DNA of 64,000 nucleotides. It comes from Aphrophora alni. Its lineage: Eukaryota; Arthropoda; Insecta; Hemiptera; Aphrophoridae. Below, piece after piece: positions 1 through 10,144 of this stretch. The translations under genes were made by a program, and so were the position numbers. The stretch is from the NCBI GenBank assembly GCA_963513935.1, contig OY740776.1, forward strand, positions 11,004,724 to 11,068,723, read 5' to 3'. The notes under the pieces are model-generated. The model was not told the DNA's origin and searched no databases. It saw nothing but the letters and a program-made list of their open reading frames with translations. The stretch's first letter is position 1. Each line of letters opens with the position of its first letter.

Positions 1-733
1 ATTATTCAATTCCACAAAACAGCTTTAATTGCGACATATGTTTCGCCGTTAGGCATTTTCAAGCAACTGTTGTAACATTAAATTATCCTATCTGACAAAC
101 AATAAACAAGAAGGAACTTTAAGGTCTATTTAATTGTAGGTTTTGACATTTGTTAGTGGATAAAGGTACACAGCCAGATAATGGTTATTCAATACATGAA
201 TTTATCATAAAAGTGGGGGAGGATCCAAGAAAATAAATTTTAATTAGAATTTATTTATTGCCTCGAACTTAATTATAATGTACAGCAAAAATTAAATTAA
301 TCAATCAATAATGTTTATAAAAAAGATCAAACTAAGTCGACATTTACAAATCAACAACAAATAAACATATCAAATACACGAAACCAAATATGTACATAAA
401 CAATTTCAACAATACATTGTCTTAAAATTACATTGGACTTATAAAAAAAAACAATTAATTTTAATCCACACTCATTGGCTTCATCGCAAGATAAATAAGC
501 ATATCATTCATAAAATAAAAACATAACAATAAATCATACACAAGAAAAGAAATACCCTCAGAGATAAATATAATTTAACAACACAAACACCTTCAAAACA
601 ATCACACCAAAGTAAAAACTACTAGTGCAGAAATAGTTGTCTATGGCCATATAAAAGTAGAAAATTTTCCAAACTTTGTGTGTTTTCAGGAAGGTTGTTC
701 ATCAATTTAGTAAAAGAAGTTTACTATATATAT
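1..733. other. AT-rich stretch without a gene, probable LINE 3' flank
   Basis: I see no coding exon here. It lies downstream of the minus-strand LINE fragment that follows and may be that element's 3' untranslated part, but no clear poly-A end was found. Confidence 0.4.
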
Positions 734-1229
734 TTAACCTAGCTCAATACAAGCTTGACTGGCGTTATTGTGTGGGTGTATATTTTGATCAAACTTCAAT
801 TTAAAAAAGAACAACACTTCAAGTATGTAAACGGAAGTGTCATTACTCCAAGCTTCTTGAAAGCGATTTGACAACCTTGTTTTTTTTAAGCCCTGCAGAA
901 GCCTATTGGCTTTATTTTGCAGGACAAACACTCTGCATATTCTGAACTGATAAGATTCCCCAAAGAAGAATTCCTTAATTCAGATAATTATACTCTAACA
1001 CATAATAGGCTGTTAAAAATATAAAAGTGCCGCAGTATAGTTTCAAATTTCTCAGTAAAAATATAGCTGAGATCATTTTAACAATAATATTGCTAATGTG
1101 GTGATCCCAGTTCAACTTAATATGAAATAGGAGATCCAATAACTAAGTTGCTTGCAATTCTTCAAATATACATTCATCTAACATGACATTTAGTATATGA
1201 CTTGAGCTGTTTTATATTAAAGTGTATTT

Positions 1230-1490
1230 AAACTATTTATGCTAAAGACCGTAGGTGCTTGGTGGTATTCCATTTTAATAATTAAAACAAACACTTTTTA
1301 GTATAAACCACAATTTTATTTAAAATTTACCGACCATGGCGTCGCTTTGTTACAGCATTGTCAAGGTGGTTTACATGAATGACAACTTGACAATAAACTA
1401 CATTGACAATGCTGTGTAACTAGCGAAGCCATGATCGGTAAATTTTAAATAAAGTTGTGGTTTATACTAAAAAGTGTTTGTTTTAATTAT
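1230..1490. mobile_element. Fold-back element A inside the LINE
   Basis: Arms of about 85 bp at 1278-1365 and 1405-1490 are inverted copies of each other. The element is flanked by the 13-bp direct repeat TTAAAGTGTATTT at 1217-1229 and 1491-1503, read as a target-site duplication. It has no coding capacity. Short open frames over it are chance. Confidence 0.8.
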
Positions 1491-1503
1491 TTAAAGTGTA
1501 TTT

Positions 1504-1825
1504 TTTTAATTACTTTGTTATATTCAGTCTATAGCAGGCCTTTGTTGTCGTCTTGTTCATACGACAGCTGTTTTGCCACTCATGGTTGGGATTTTCAAGC
1601 TTCAATCATATTAGTCTATACACTCACATCACATTTTTATACACATACATATTATTCTATAACACATTTTCTATACAACGATCTGATTCAAGCTTGAAAA
1701 TGCTACCGGTGAGTAGCGAATCAGCTGTCGTAAGAACAAGACGACAACAAAGGCCTGCTATAGACTGAATTTAACAAAAGCTAATTAAAATTACATACAA
1801 GCAGACCACTGGGCACATATGGAAA
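1504..1825. mobile_element. Fold-back element B, adjacent to element A
   Basis: Arms at 1508-1605 and about 1688-1787 are inverted copies of each other (cores CAGTCTATAGCAGGCC and GGCCTGCTATAGACTG). The left flank is the 1491-1503 repeat and the right flank is TTAAAGTGTATGT at 1826-1838. The two elements therefore share the middle copy of one target duplication. The sequence is unrelated to element A. Confidence 0.75.
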
Positions 1826-2122
1826 TTAAAGTGTATGTACTTAGTTCTACATGGATTGATTAACAAATTGTTTTCGGTAAAGTTTGAACAAAAACTTTCG
1901 CTCCAAGTTTTGTAACGAATCTGCTTGAAAACTTAGTATCACCTCATCAGGAAATTGAATTACACCATCCATGTACATTAATGATGACAAATCATTAACA
2001 TAAATTAAAAATAACACTGGGCCGAGAACTGATCCGTGCAGGACTCCTTTTCTCAGCCGAATCTCTTTAAACAGCCTTTCTACAACATTAACACACTGTG
2101 TTCTATTGTAAAGAAATGACAA

Positions 2123-2792
2123 TAATGGAACCCCTCAAATGGCAATGTTTTCACATTTATTAAGTAGGCCTAATACAGTAGAACCCCATTAATCCGGACA
2201 GCCTTTATTTAGCCATCTAGCTTTTTTCATAAAGAAATGATGACAGAGAGGTTTTTCACCTTTAACTAACAAGTACAAAATATAAATAACATCACATAAT
2301 TTTTGATAGATTTTTTGTAAATAAACTGTTTTATAGGCTAATTGATTTTGCAGCCATTAAAAGTCATTTTGGGGAATCAGATCTGTTTTTTCTTGTTATT
2401 TAAAAGCAAAAATCTCTCGGTCAACATCGCCTTCACATCTATATGACATGATTTATTGTATACATCTTAAAAATCTGCATACAAAAATATCCATACATGT
2501 TTTCTACTATAAAAATTAACGGAAATTTTACTAACTGGAAATCAATATTTGAAAAGATGGAAAAATTAGTAATAATGTACTCCATCTACTGTTTTGACTG
2601 TTCATTGAACAAACAATTTTTTTCAACTTTAAATATGATGGCCAAAATGCTAATCAAAGAAATCAGTGCCCTATTACATCAGCATCGCCAGCTCTTTATT
2701 GTCTGATTATAATAATGATTATGGTTTTAATAATTATACTGAAATGTACTATATTAAATTTTATGACTAATTTATTGTTTTCTTCTGCTTAG
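2123..2792. other. Intergenic or intronic stretch with a pogo/Tigger-like terminus
   Basis: At 2174-2199 the sequence CAGTAGAACCCCATTAATCC resembles the terminal repeat of pogo/Tigger DNA transposons. No partner end was found. Near 2230-2290 is a tail like that of the dispersed TATTAGAGTATT repeat family. Otherwise I see nothing here. Confidence 0.4.
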
Positions 2793-2923
2793 TTTCAGAG
2801 ATCAGTATCGACAGAAAGCACGACAAGTTCTACAAACAAAGTATCATGTAAAGAAAACAACCCTTGTGGTTGGGCAGTTTACGTACCCTTCACGAGGATG
2901 GTGGATTACTTTATGAAGAATAC
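2793..2923 (+). CDS. Penultimate coding exon of a small cysteine-rich, probably secreted protein
   Basis: The exon follows a polypyrimidine tract with two in-frame acceptors six bases apart (TTAG before 2793, TTTCAG before 2799), so either start keeps the frame. It ends with AC before the donor GTAAGT. The encoded segment is Ser/Thr-rich at first (VSTESTTSSTNK) and then holds two of six cysteines (SCKENNPCGWAVYVPF). A stop just upstream in frame (2790-2792) and the lack of a start codon show that 5' exons, with any signal peptide, lie outside the window or were missed. I do not recognise the family by name. Confidence 0.75.
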
Positions 2924-3669
2924 GTAAGTTCAGAAGTATTATAACTAGTTTATTCCCCTTACTTGTGTAGCAATCCTGATGTATCCTAGCTAGACCTACA
3001 CCTTTCTTCATCTAGCCTTGGGTTCAATCCTTCATTTTTCCTATCAGGAAATTCTTAGGACACTCTTTTAATCAAATTCAGTACGTAGCGATATCTCTAA
3101 ACTTCTTTCATTTTTCAATAACTCAAAAATTTGAGTTGTCTACGATACAAAAAACACCAAATTATGATTTTCTCAAAATCAGCTGTAGGAATTGCTCATT
3201 TGTAGACTCTAAGGTTCTAATCAAAACATATTGATGGTTTTTGTCTCTAAAAATCCGGGTAAAAAACAAAATCTGCTGTGGGCTGTTTTAAAGACACAAT
3301 TTATTAAAATTTTAGTGAAATGTGAATACTAATGAAGATGTAATATTTTTAAATCACAAGTAAAAAAATATTACGTTCCATGAATTGGCAAAAAATAAAA
3401 ATTAAGTTTGACCGCTGTCATTAAAACCTCGATTTTAATGAAATACTGTGGAAGCGTTAATGGTACAAAGTGACATTTTTGGTTATGATTAATTTTGATT
3501 AGTTTTTATTTTTTTTATAGGTTGGGTGAATAAGAAAGTTTGTTCAATATTTTTGTACCATTTATTTATAATTATTTTTAGAGTAAATATCTTTTTGATT
3601 GAATATATGTTCCTTCCATATAATAAATATTTGTTCGCTATTTAATTAACTTTTATTCTTGCTTTACAG
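2924..3669 (+). other. Intron of the cysteine-rich gene
   Basis: GTAAGT..TTTACAG borders, 746 bp. The first part (about 2970-3065) is a copy of the dispersed repeat family with the phrase GGGTTCAATCC. The rest is AT-rich. Confidence 0.75.
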
Positions 3670-3766
3670 ATGTGAATGCCCGAAAGGCAAAGAATGCTTA
3701 AGAACAGATGATGATTTATCAGTTAGTGCCTATGTCTATCGTTGCCGAGTCGGAAGCGATACATAA
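3670..3766 (+). CDS. Last coding exon of the cysteine-rich protein
   Basis: The acceptor GCTTTACAG joins phase-perfectly to the previous exon (AC + A makes Thr). The exon encodes CECPKGKEC, then RTDDDLSVSAYVYRC, and ends RVGSDT-TAA. Across both exons the cysteine spacing is C-x5-C-x19-C-x1-C-x5-C-x15-C, enough for three disulphides, which fits a small extracellular or venom/hormone-like fold. This is inferred from spacing only. An AATAAA at 4055-4060 is a possible poly-A signal, giving a 3'UTR of about 300 bases. Function unknown. Confidence 0.8.
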
Positions 3767-6061
3767 ACTACAGTACTATAATCGACGTCAAGATCATCTT
3801 TTTTTGACAGATATGTTCCTTTCGAAAAACAATACAGTTTGTCTGAGACTGTACAGTTTGGATATCTGGCTTTATTTATAAACCAGATAATTTTGAAACT
3901 ATTCTGTAAATGGATAAATGTGGATTATCTTTATACATAATTGTATGAAATTAAATTTAAAACATAAAATGTAAAGCATGCAATATAATACTTTAAATGA
4001 TTTTAATTAAAGGACAGTACTAAGCCATTAAAATGATTTAAATATTCAAATAGAAATAAAATTTACTAAAACTGTTTTTTACACAGTTTGTGTATGATTT
4101 ACATACAATATTATAATGTTATAAGCAGTGTAAAGTATTCAAGTCAAATATTGCATGCTTACTTGTAAGTTGTATTAAATATTAAAAACCAACACACACC
4201 TTTCGAGCATTCATAATATCGATCCTTAAATCAACACACCATTATGTCTTGATTTACAAAAACAAAAGTTTCTCTCATAGAAAATGAGGAATTTAAAACC
4301 GATTTTGAGCACATTTTTAGTCCAAACGTAACACCAAACCTGGCGCTTTGCAAGTTTTGTGTATTTTAAGTTTTAATATTCTAGTTTAAATATTCAAATT
4401 GCATTCCTAGCTACGCAAAATTTGAAAACAAGTTAGAATGATAGCAATAAAAAGAAAATTATAATTTACATGATAAGGTGTTGATTTATAAAATAAAAAT
4501 GAAACCATAGCTTATACAACTCCAGCAATATCAAGCGGCCTAGCCATGAGCCTATACTTATTTGGTTTCTCAAATCGACAAAGATATAAGCAACTTAAAC
4601 TAGTATTTTTGGGCATAATATTGGGGATTTTAAAATATTATTTTTCTATCTGTTTCAACTTTCCAACGAAAGTCCAATTTACAACCAGAAAGTTGGTTAC
4701 ACTATTTCTTAGTTCGGCTAAAAAGATACTTCTGATGAAGAGATTTCGACTAATATGCATCCATACCATTCTCGACTGGTGTGTGTTCCTTAACATGTTA
4801 CAATGTTTGATAGATGTGTGGCCCACCGACATGCATTTTCATAAACAATTAAATTTGGATTTCTAGGCAGTACAGTATGTGAAAGAAAAACAAAAATATT
4901 AAAAAAACCATAGCTTTGTTTTGTGAAATCCAAATTATTTCTTTTTAGTTTCTATTCCAAAAATTTTTAAAGAAATATTTGTCGTACAAAATTTGTCTCA
5001 AAGATTTTTTTTTTAATTAAGTTAAAAATACACAAAACAAATATATCCATTGTGTGTTTTTTGACAGAAACATAACTCGTCAATAAAAATGATCTAATAA
5101 ACTGAACGTTCCTCTTGACATATTATGTCAAAATTAGTTTAAATTCTATTCTTAAATACAATTTTATATTTATTTTAAAAGAGTTGCCTAGATGAGGATT
5201 AGAAGTGTTTGTTGTATACGACTTTTTGTACATATTCTTGTTGTATAGAACAAATAAAAATGTACATGTAGACGATAGATTTAGATGCAATCACAAATAT
5301 ATTAATTTATAGAGTTAATCATATTTATTAACTGATTATTTATGATTTTTTTTTTATGTTACTAACTCATTATTTATTAATATTGTTTGTGTTTATTAAA
5401 GTTCAGAATTTTCAGAACACAAATTGAAAAAAAGAAAAAAAAGAATGCTTTTATATACATTTATACAATAATCCTGAACTTTTACATGGTTGGAATATTT
5501 TTGAAATTATATCAATTGTAATCTTGTTTATGTAATCTCATTTAAGACAATTGGCACCAATTCTAAGTGTAATAACTTGCCACTATTCGAACAGTAGAAA
5601 TTTTTTAATTTATCGTGTATGCACGACGGAAAAATTTAAACATTGAAAACAACAATACTTCAATTGTCATAATCAATTCAGAATTGTCAAATTTTGAAAA
5701 TTGAAATAGTGAGACGAAATTGTTGTAAGTTATTATGATTTTATACAACATTTGTTATTTATTGTTTCAGTTTTTTAAAGAAACATTTATAGAAAATCCA
5801 TTACCATTGCAGTTAATGAATTCAGTTTATTTAATTACTCAAAACAATACAACTAGAAAAAAAAGTCGACAAATCGTCCTAAGATTTTTCAATCTTGAGT
5901 CATATCAATACTACTGTAGATGAATTTTGTTTATTTTTAAAACAATGAATTCTCTAAGAACTGACATCACTATCTGTAGCAAATAACTGACATTACTATA
6001 TAAAAACATATATGTGTCTGTATAAAATTAAAAATTACAAATAAAAAAAATGCAAACTTAC
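3767..6061. other. 3'UTR then AT-rich stretch without a clear gene
   Basis: Holds the 3'UTR of the cysteine-rich gene. Open frames of 106 codons (4546-4866, plus) and 64 codons (4638-4832, minus) overlap each other, have no recognisable domain and look like chance. Nothing else is supported. Confidence 0.5.
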
Positions 6062-6157
6062 TCGTAGATTGATCAAGCGCACCCAAAGCGGAAAGTCAAA
6101 TATTCCAATCAAAAAGCTCAGCATTATGTTATTCAACCATCTTCGGAGCCGTCTTGC
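6062..6157 (-). CDS. Internal coding exon of an unrecognised minus-strand gene
   Basis: On the minus strand TTTTGACTGCAG precedes, and GTAAGTTTGC follows, a 96-bp block that is clearly richer in GC than its surroundings. Only one of its three frames is open: 32 codons reading ARRLRRWLNNIM, a hydrophobic stretch LSFLIGIF, then DFPLWVRLINLR. A basic run beside a hydrophobic segment suggests membrane or amphipathic sequence. Length is a multiple of three, so it could be skipped in frame. The neighbouring exons were not identified. I do not recognise the protein. Confidence 0.55.
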
Positions 6158-6960
6158 CTGCAGTCAAAATATTATAAATTAACATCTTTGCGCATTAATT
6201 GCAAATTTTATTGTCTAAAATAAAGAGTAAAAACAATGACTCAAATTTAATCCATCAAAATGAACTACAGTAAATGAAAATCGACTGCCGGCGTAAATGG
6301 TTAAATTTATGTATTTGTACAAACAAAAAAGCTCTAATTATAGCTACTCAGTATTGTTAGTTTAAAAATGTACTTAAATCAAAACATAGTCTAAGACTTA
6401 ATACTTAATTATCAAAATTAAGTTTACGTAGTAAAAATTATGTATTGTTTTCATATGAATATATTTTTTTTATTCAGTGTGTGTCGACTAGAATAGACCG
6501 ATGAAATGTTAGTTTAGTTCAAATAGAAAGTTAAATTTAATTTTCCTTTTCAAGAATCTGTAAAGTATTCAAGACTTATATTTAATTTTCACTATTTTTT
6601 TAGTTTTTTTTTTTTCAGTTTAAAATATCTTTTATATGTATTTAATACAGTATTTTTTATACATCCATATAGGTTAAGTGAACCAATATAAAAATACATA
6701 TTTTTTAAGATCATTTTCCCCTTAGTAGATTTATAGTTTATTTTTTTACATATTTGTTAAACAGAAATATTTGTGCCATTGAAATTTTTCATGCAATAAA
6801 TAAAAATTTTAAATAAACTACGTCTATGTTTTAGTTGGTTAAACATTCCTCTTTTATGTAAAAGATACACGGATCATCCCTTGCTTGATTTCAAAACTGA
6901 GCGTCTGTGAGATATTTATTCCAAGAATTATGAAAAGTCAAACTAGTCACGAAGGATTAG
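6158..6960. other. AT-rich stretch, probably intron of the minus-strand gene
   Basis: No exon, motif or structured repeat was seen. Confidence 0.35.
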
Positions 6961-6984
6961 ACCTGTATGACTCTCATAGTGAGT

Positions 6985-7180
6985 AACGGTGAGTGGTAAT
7001 CGTAGTTAAACCTACACCCTCTTCACGAAAGCTTTCATCTTTCCTATCAGGTTTCATCCACCACCTCTTGTTTTCTTCCAACCCTGACACTATTAGAGTA
7101 TTTGAGGGCTAGGTGTTTTTATTTTATGTTATTTTCTTCCATTTTTTTTTAAGGCAATTTGTTTTTGCTTTTGAATAATA
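6985..7180 (+). repeat. Dispersed repeat family copy (TATTAGAGTATT family)
   Basis: Contains the family phrases CATCTTTCCTATCAGG, CCAACCCTGACACTATTAGA, GTATTTGAGGGCTAGG and a T-run. Other copies are at about 2970, 7300, 11880, 24660, 27350, 37450 and 49020. Confidence 0.65.
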
Positions 7181-7299
7181 AGAAAGAGAAATAGACCTGT
7201 GCGATTTTTCCTGTAAATCCTTAAGTGATGAAAAACCAAAACTGATCAGTTTGTTTAATAGACAATGCACTATTCTATCATCCTTTTAAAAGAGTATAA

Positions 7300-7600
7300 A
7301 ATTAATACTCCTAGTCATGAATACTCTAATAGCATCAGAGTCGGAAAAGAATATGAGTTGATCAAGAAAGATGAAACCCTTAGGGGTTCTGTCACTTATA
7401 ATCAGTACCAGCATGGTAATCCTGAAGGATTCTGGATCTTTTTACATGCAGTCTCAACTCTTGTTTCCTTCCAATCCTAATGCTTTTAGAGTATTCGAGG
7501 GCTAGAGGTCAAAATTTTGTTCTTTTTTTTTATAAGGCGATGATGATTGAAAGATTGTTTGCCCTTAAACAACAGAGACAGATTTAAGGCAAGATCTCAA
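7300..7600. repeat. Two facing partial copies of the TATTAGAGTATT repeat family
   Basis: 7310-7400 reads in the minus sense (ATGAATACTCTAATAGCATC) and 7460-7570 in the plus sense (CCAATCCTAATGCTTTTAGA, GTATTCGAGGGCTAG). Near 7610-7625 the phrase GTAGATCCAGCTAGG matches the opposite end of the family. This explains the short open frame at 7265-7480, which I do not consider a gene. Confidence 0.6.
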
Positions 7601-7649
7601 GAAGAAAGTTGTAGATCCAGCTAGGTTACCTCAGGATTAAACACTATAA

Positions 7650-8408
7650 GTGCATCCACGTGGTGCTAAAACTGACCATTAAAAAATGTGACTCGTTGCT
7701 TAGTTTTCTTATATTTCAGACGGGTCCTAAAGGAAGAAACAATGATTGGTTTCATTCTTCAGAGAGTGAAAATATCAAGATAACTCTGAACTGAGAAGTT
7801 ATGATTTAGAGTGCAGTGATAAAAGAAGAAAACATTAATAAAAAAAAACAACAATAATACGATATAATACAACAAAAAGTTAGCAATTTACATTCTAAAG
7901 ATGATTCATATTAAGCTAATTTAACACCATATGAAGGCATTTTTTTCCCAACAGAGCCAAGTGCCAGATTTTAAGTTTTTCAGTATTAAATAAAAACCAC
8001 ACGTTTTGTACAAAACATGGTGTTATGGAAACAAACAAAAATTGTCATTGATAGTTTTTACTTGCTCTAATAGTATCATTTAATGTACATTTATATCTTA
8101 CAATTATTTTCCTTAAAAAAAAAAATTTGGAAATCTTAAAAAAGTCAAAAAGAGCTAATTACACCACCTTACAATATTTTAAAGGAGCTAAGTCCTACAT
8201 TTGGAAATAGTACAAAAAATTGTAGGTAAAAGCCAGGAATGTACTTAAAACGTTGTAATAAACAGTTTAAATTAAATATATATTTACTAATATATAATTA
8301 ATTGAATATAAAAATAAGACATTTATGACAGTATGTCCTCGAAAAATGGTCTGTTCTCCTCAGAAATGTATGGAAGCATCTTCCTGATGTTAGATTTTCT
8401 CAATATTG
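7650..8408. other. AT-rich stretch with fragments of an AGCTAAGTGCC-type repeat
   Basis: Phrases around AGCCAAGTGCCA (7953) and GGAGCTAAGTCC (8185) recur beyond the adjacent transposon remnant as TTGGCACTTAGCTCC (9060), suggesting they belong to the same element. No gene seen. Confidence 0.35.
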
Positions 8409-8411
8409 GTT

Positions 8412-8994
8412 GGTTTAGTCAAAGAAACTACTTTGATATCTTCCATCAGGCTTCTTCCTGAGCACATCGTGTTCTTCCCATGATTCTATTTCAATGAATG
8501 TCTTTTTAGTCTGAACTATACCTGGTTTTTGTCTATCAATCCTGATTTGGGAAACTTTTGATATGTACAATTTAGAAGTATTAATCGTAGATGCAGCTGT
8601 AGAGTCTAAATTTAAGAACTTATCACCCATTTCTAAAACTTTGAATGGTCTCTCGTGTCTGGCACTTACTACACACTGTTTAACTCCCTCTGCAGTTTCC
8701 ACCCGAAGAACTTTCCATCTTTTTTCTAATAGTGCAAAGTTTCTATCAGCTGCTGAAAAACTGTGTCCCACCACTAAAAACTTGTGCTCTATTGGTATCC
8801 AAAATATCGTTACTTACTAAATATAGGTACAAAAAAATCATCATGCGGTTCTTTATCTGGCCGCAGCAATTATTACTCCAGATGACTAGTTTTCTTTTTG
8901 TGGTTAAATCCATGTTGTTTAAGGCTCTAAATAAGCAGGACGCCATTTCGTCAGCTTGACAGCTGGCACATAGCAAGGAAGAGGCACTTAGCAC
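8412..8994 (-). pseudogene. DUF7869-type transposon-associated gene remnant, frameshifted
   Basis: Two overlapping minus-strand frames form one gene. The upstream frame (8994-about 8785) reads KLVIWSNNCCGQIKNRMM and LYLYLVSNDILDT. The downstream frame (about 8790-8415) continues EHKFLVVGHSFSAADRNFALLEKRW. These match the family pattern SDNCxGQNKN..HKFLxVGHS..DRDFxxIEK found in multi-copy insect genes of unknown function. The Asp of SDNC is Asn here, and a one-base shift at about 8785-8792 breaks the frame. The remnant lacks the N-terminal half, and nothing suggests it is expressed. Family assignment is from recognised motifs. Confidence 0.65.
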
Positions 8995-9776
8995 TTATAG
9001 ATATGGAGTCCCACTGGCATTTAGACCCTGTTACTATAGAAAACGTGAATTAACCAGTTTTGGCACTTAGCTCCTTTCGAAAATAATGCCTTATGATAAA
9101 AATAGTGAAAAAACATTGTAATAACTTTCTCTCACAGCCATTCACAAAAACCAAATATTTCCCAGAGGTAGAGATCTTAATTTTTTGTCATTTTTAACTT
9201 ACACAGTAGACGAAGTATAAAATAAGTTTGGAAACCAAAAAAGAGACTTTCAACATGTTGTCATCGTTATTGAAGTGTGTGTGAGCTCAACAAAGGCCAG
9301 AAAAATCAAGAGAGACACAAGAAATTTGATATAGGGGACTACAGTATGCTCATATAGAACCCCCTATTGAAATTCAGAAAAATCTATTAAAAAATTTCAA
9401 AAATGCACTTTAAATCAACCTTGTTGATATATTGTGTGCATTCGCCTATAAAACATAATAGTATATAAAATTTGCAAATTTCAATTTTGCATGTACCAAC
9501 CCCATTTCTCTTGAAAACAAATAACAAAGTTACTGTCAAAAATATAATCTTGAAATCTGTCCTTCCAAGAAAATGTGATATGCCTATAGTTACGAGAACT
9601 GCGTCACTGACACAAGCCTAGAAAGTGAAGGGTCCTTCACAATGTACAGCTTTGAGGGCCGCCAGAGCCAGAACACTGCAAAGCGAGTGGAGACTAAAAA
9701 CAAATATTCACATCTACAAGGCCTACCCGATGTCAACAAAGCAGTGATATACACAATTACAATGTTTAGAATAACT

Positions 9777-10011
9777 ATATTAAACGTTGAGCTTGACTTA
9801 TGAGAAAAATTATACAGTATAACAAACGCACAGAACACAATTCTCACAAAAAAATATGCCTAAGTATTAGACGCGTTTCAATTATAATTACAGTTTATAG
9901 TTTGATTGGTGTAGCTCGTGTATCACTGAAGAGGACGACCTTGTCGTTGAAACGCGTCTGATACTTAGGCGTATTTTTTGTGAGAATTGTGTTTTGTATG
10001 TTTGTTATACT
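9777..10011 (+). mobile_element. Fold-back element with hammerhead-like motif
   Basis: Arms at 9811-9880 and 9948-10011 are inverted copies (ACGCGTTTCAA against TTGAAACGCGT, extending through GTATAACAAAC). The flanks carry the 13-bp direct repeat GTTTAGAATAACT at 9764-9776 and 10012-10024, and removing one copy plus the element reconnects repeat family B. The right arm carries the hammerhead-like motif listed separately. The element does not code. Confidence 0.8.
9920..9964 (+). ncRNA. Hammerhead-ribozyme-like motif
   Basis: Order seen: GTATCA, core CTGAAGA (9926-9932), one extra G, hairpin GACGAC-CTT-GTCGTT, core GAAA (9949-9952), CGCG, T, C (putative cleavage base 9958), then TGATAC pairing with GTATCA over 6 bp. 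Stem III would be only A-U plus C-G. The extra base between A9 and stem II departs from the canonical motif, so activity is uncertain. Confidence 0.55.
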
Positions 10012-10144
10012 GTTTAGAATAACTGTTTAGCAATACAATTTAACATTTCCTAAAAGACCAACTTTTGAACGTGACATTTAGAGAATATGCTTGCATTACA
10101 TTGTATAATGGAACTGAGTAAGTACCATGATGGCCACCCATCAA

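Larger units (their letters stand above)
734..2122 (-). pseudogene. Non-LTR retrotransposon reverse transcriptase, broken by two fold-back insertions
   Basis: Read on the minus strand, the upstream part (2122-1847) shows the RT motif GVLHGSVLGPVLFLIYVNDL, equivalent to the family GVPQGSVLGPLLF. The catalytic FADD position reads FPDE, so the enzyme is dead. The downstream part (about 1200-734) continues the same gene: LNWDHHIS, GILLWG, QNKANRL and SVYILEVLFF match the thumb and C-terminal region of jockey/CR1-type elements. Between the two lie two inverted-repeat elements. When these and their target duplications are ignored, the TKYIHFN region reads across the junction. There are also several frameshifts and stops. 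It is an old, immobile copy; the exact clade is not settled. Confidence 0.8.
9410..10140 (+). repeat. Dispersed repeat family B, copy 1, interrupted by a fold-back element
   Basis: Shares with 60240-60970 and 63610-64000 the ordered phrases TTTCAATTYTGCATGTA, a GTCAAAAATATAATCTTGAA-like stretch, GAAAATGTGATAT, CAATACAATTTAACATTTC and AGAGAATATGCTTG..ACCATGATGG. No coding sequence is evident; the open frame at 9590-9847 (minus) lies within the repeat. Confidence 0.6.

Noticed and set aside
1278..1490. Hammerhead-like motif in fold-back A
   Set aside because: The arms contain GCGAAGCCATGATCGG but neither CTGARGA nor a GAAA core in the right order.
1455..1697. 80-codon frame with signal-peptide-like start, ahead of the cysteine-rich exons
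   Set aside because: It lies across the arms of two fold-back elements inside a dead LINE and has no donor leading to the 2793 exon.
4546..4866. 106-codon plus frame and overlapping 64-codon minus frame
   Set aside because: AT-driven composition, no domain, no conserved-looking blocks, and each undermines the other.
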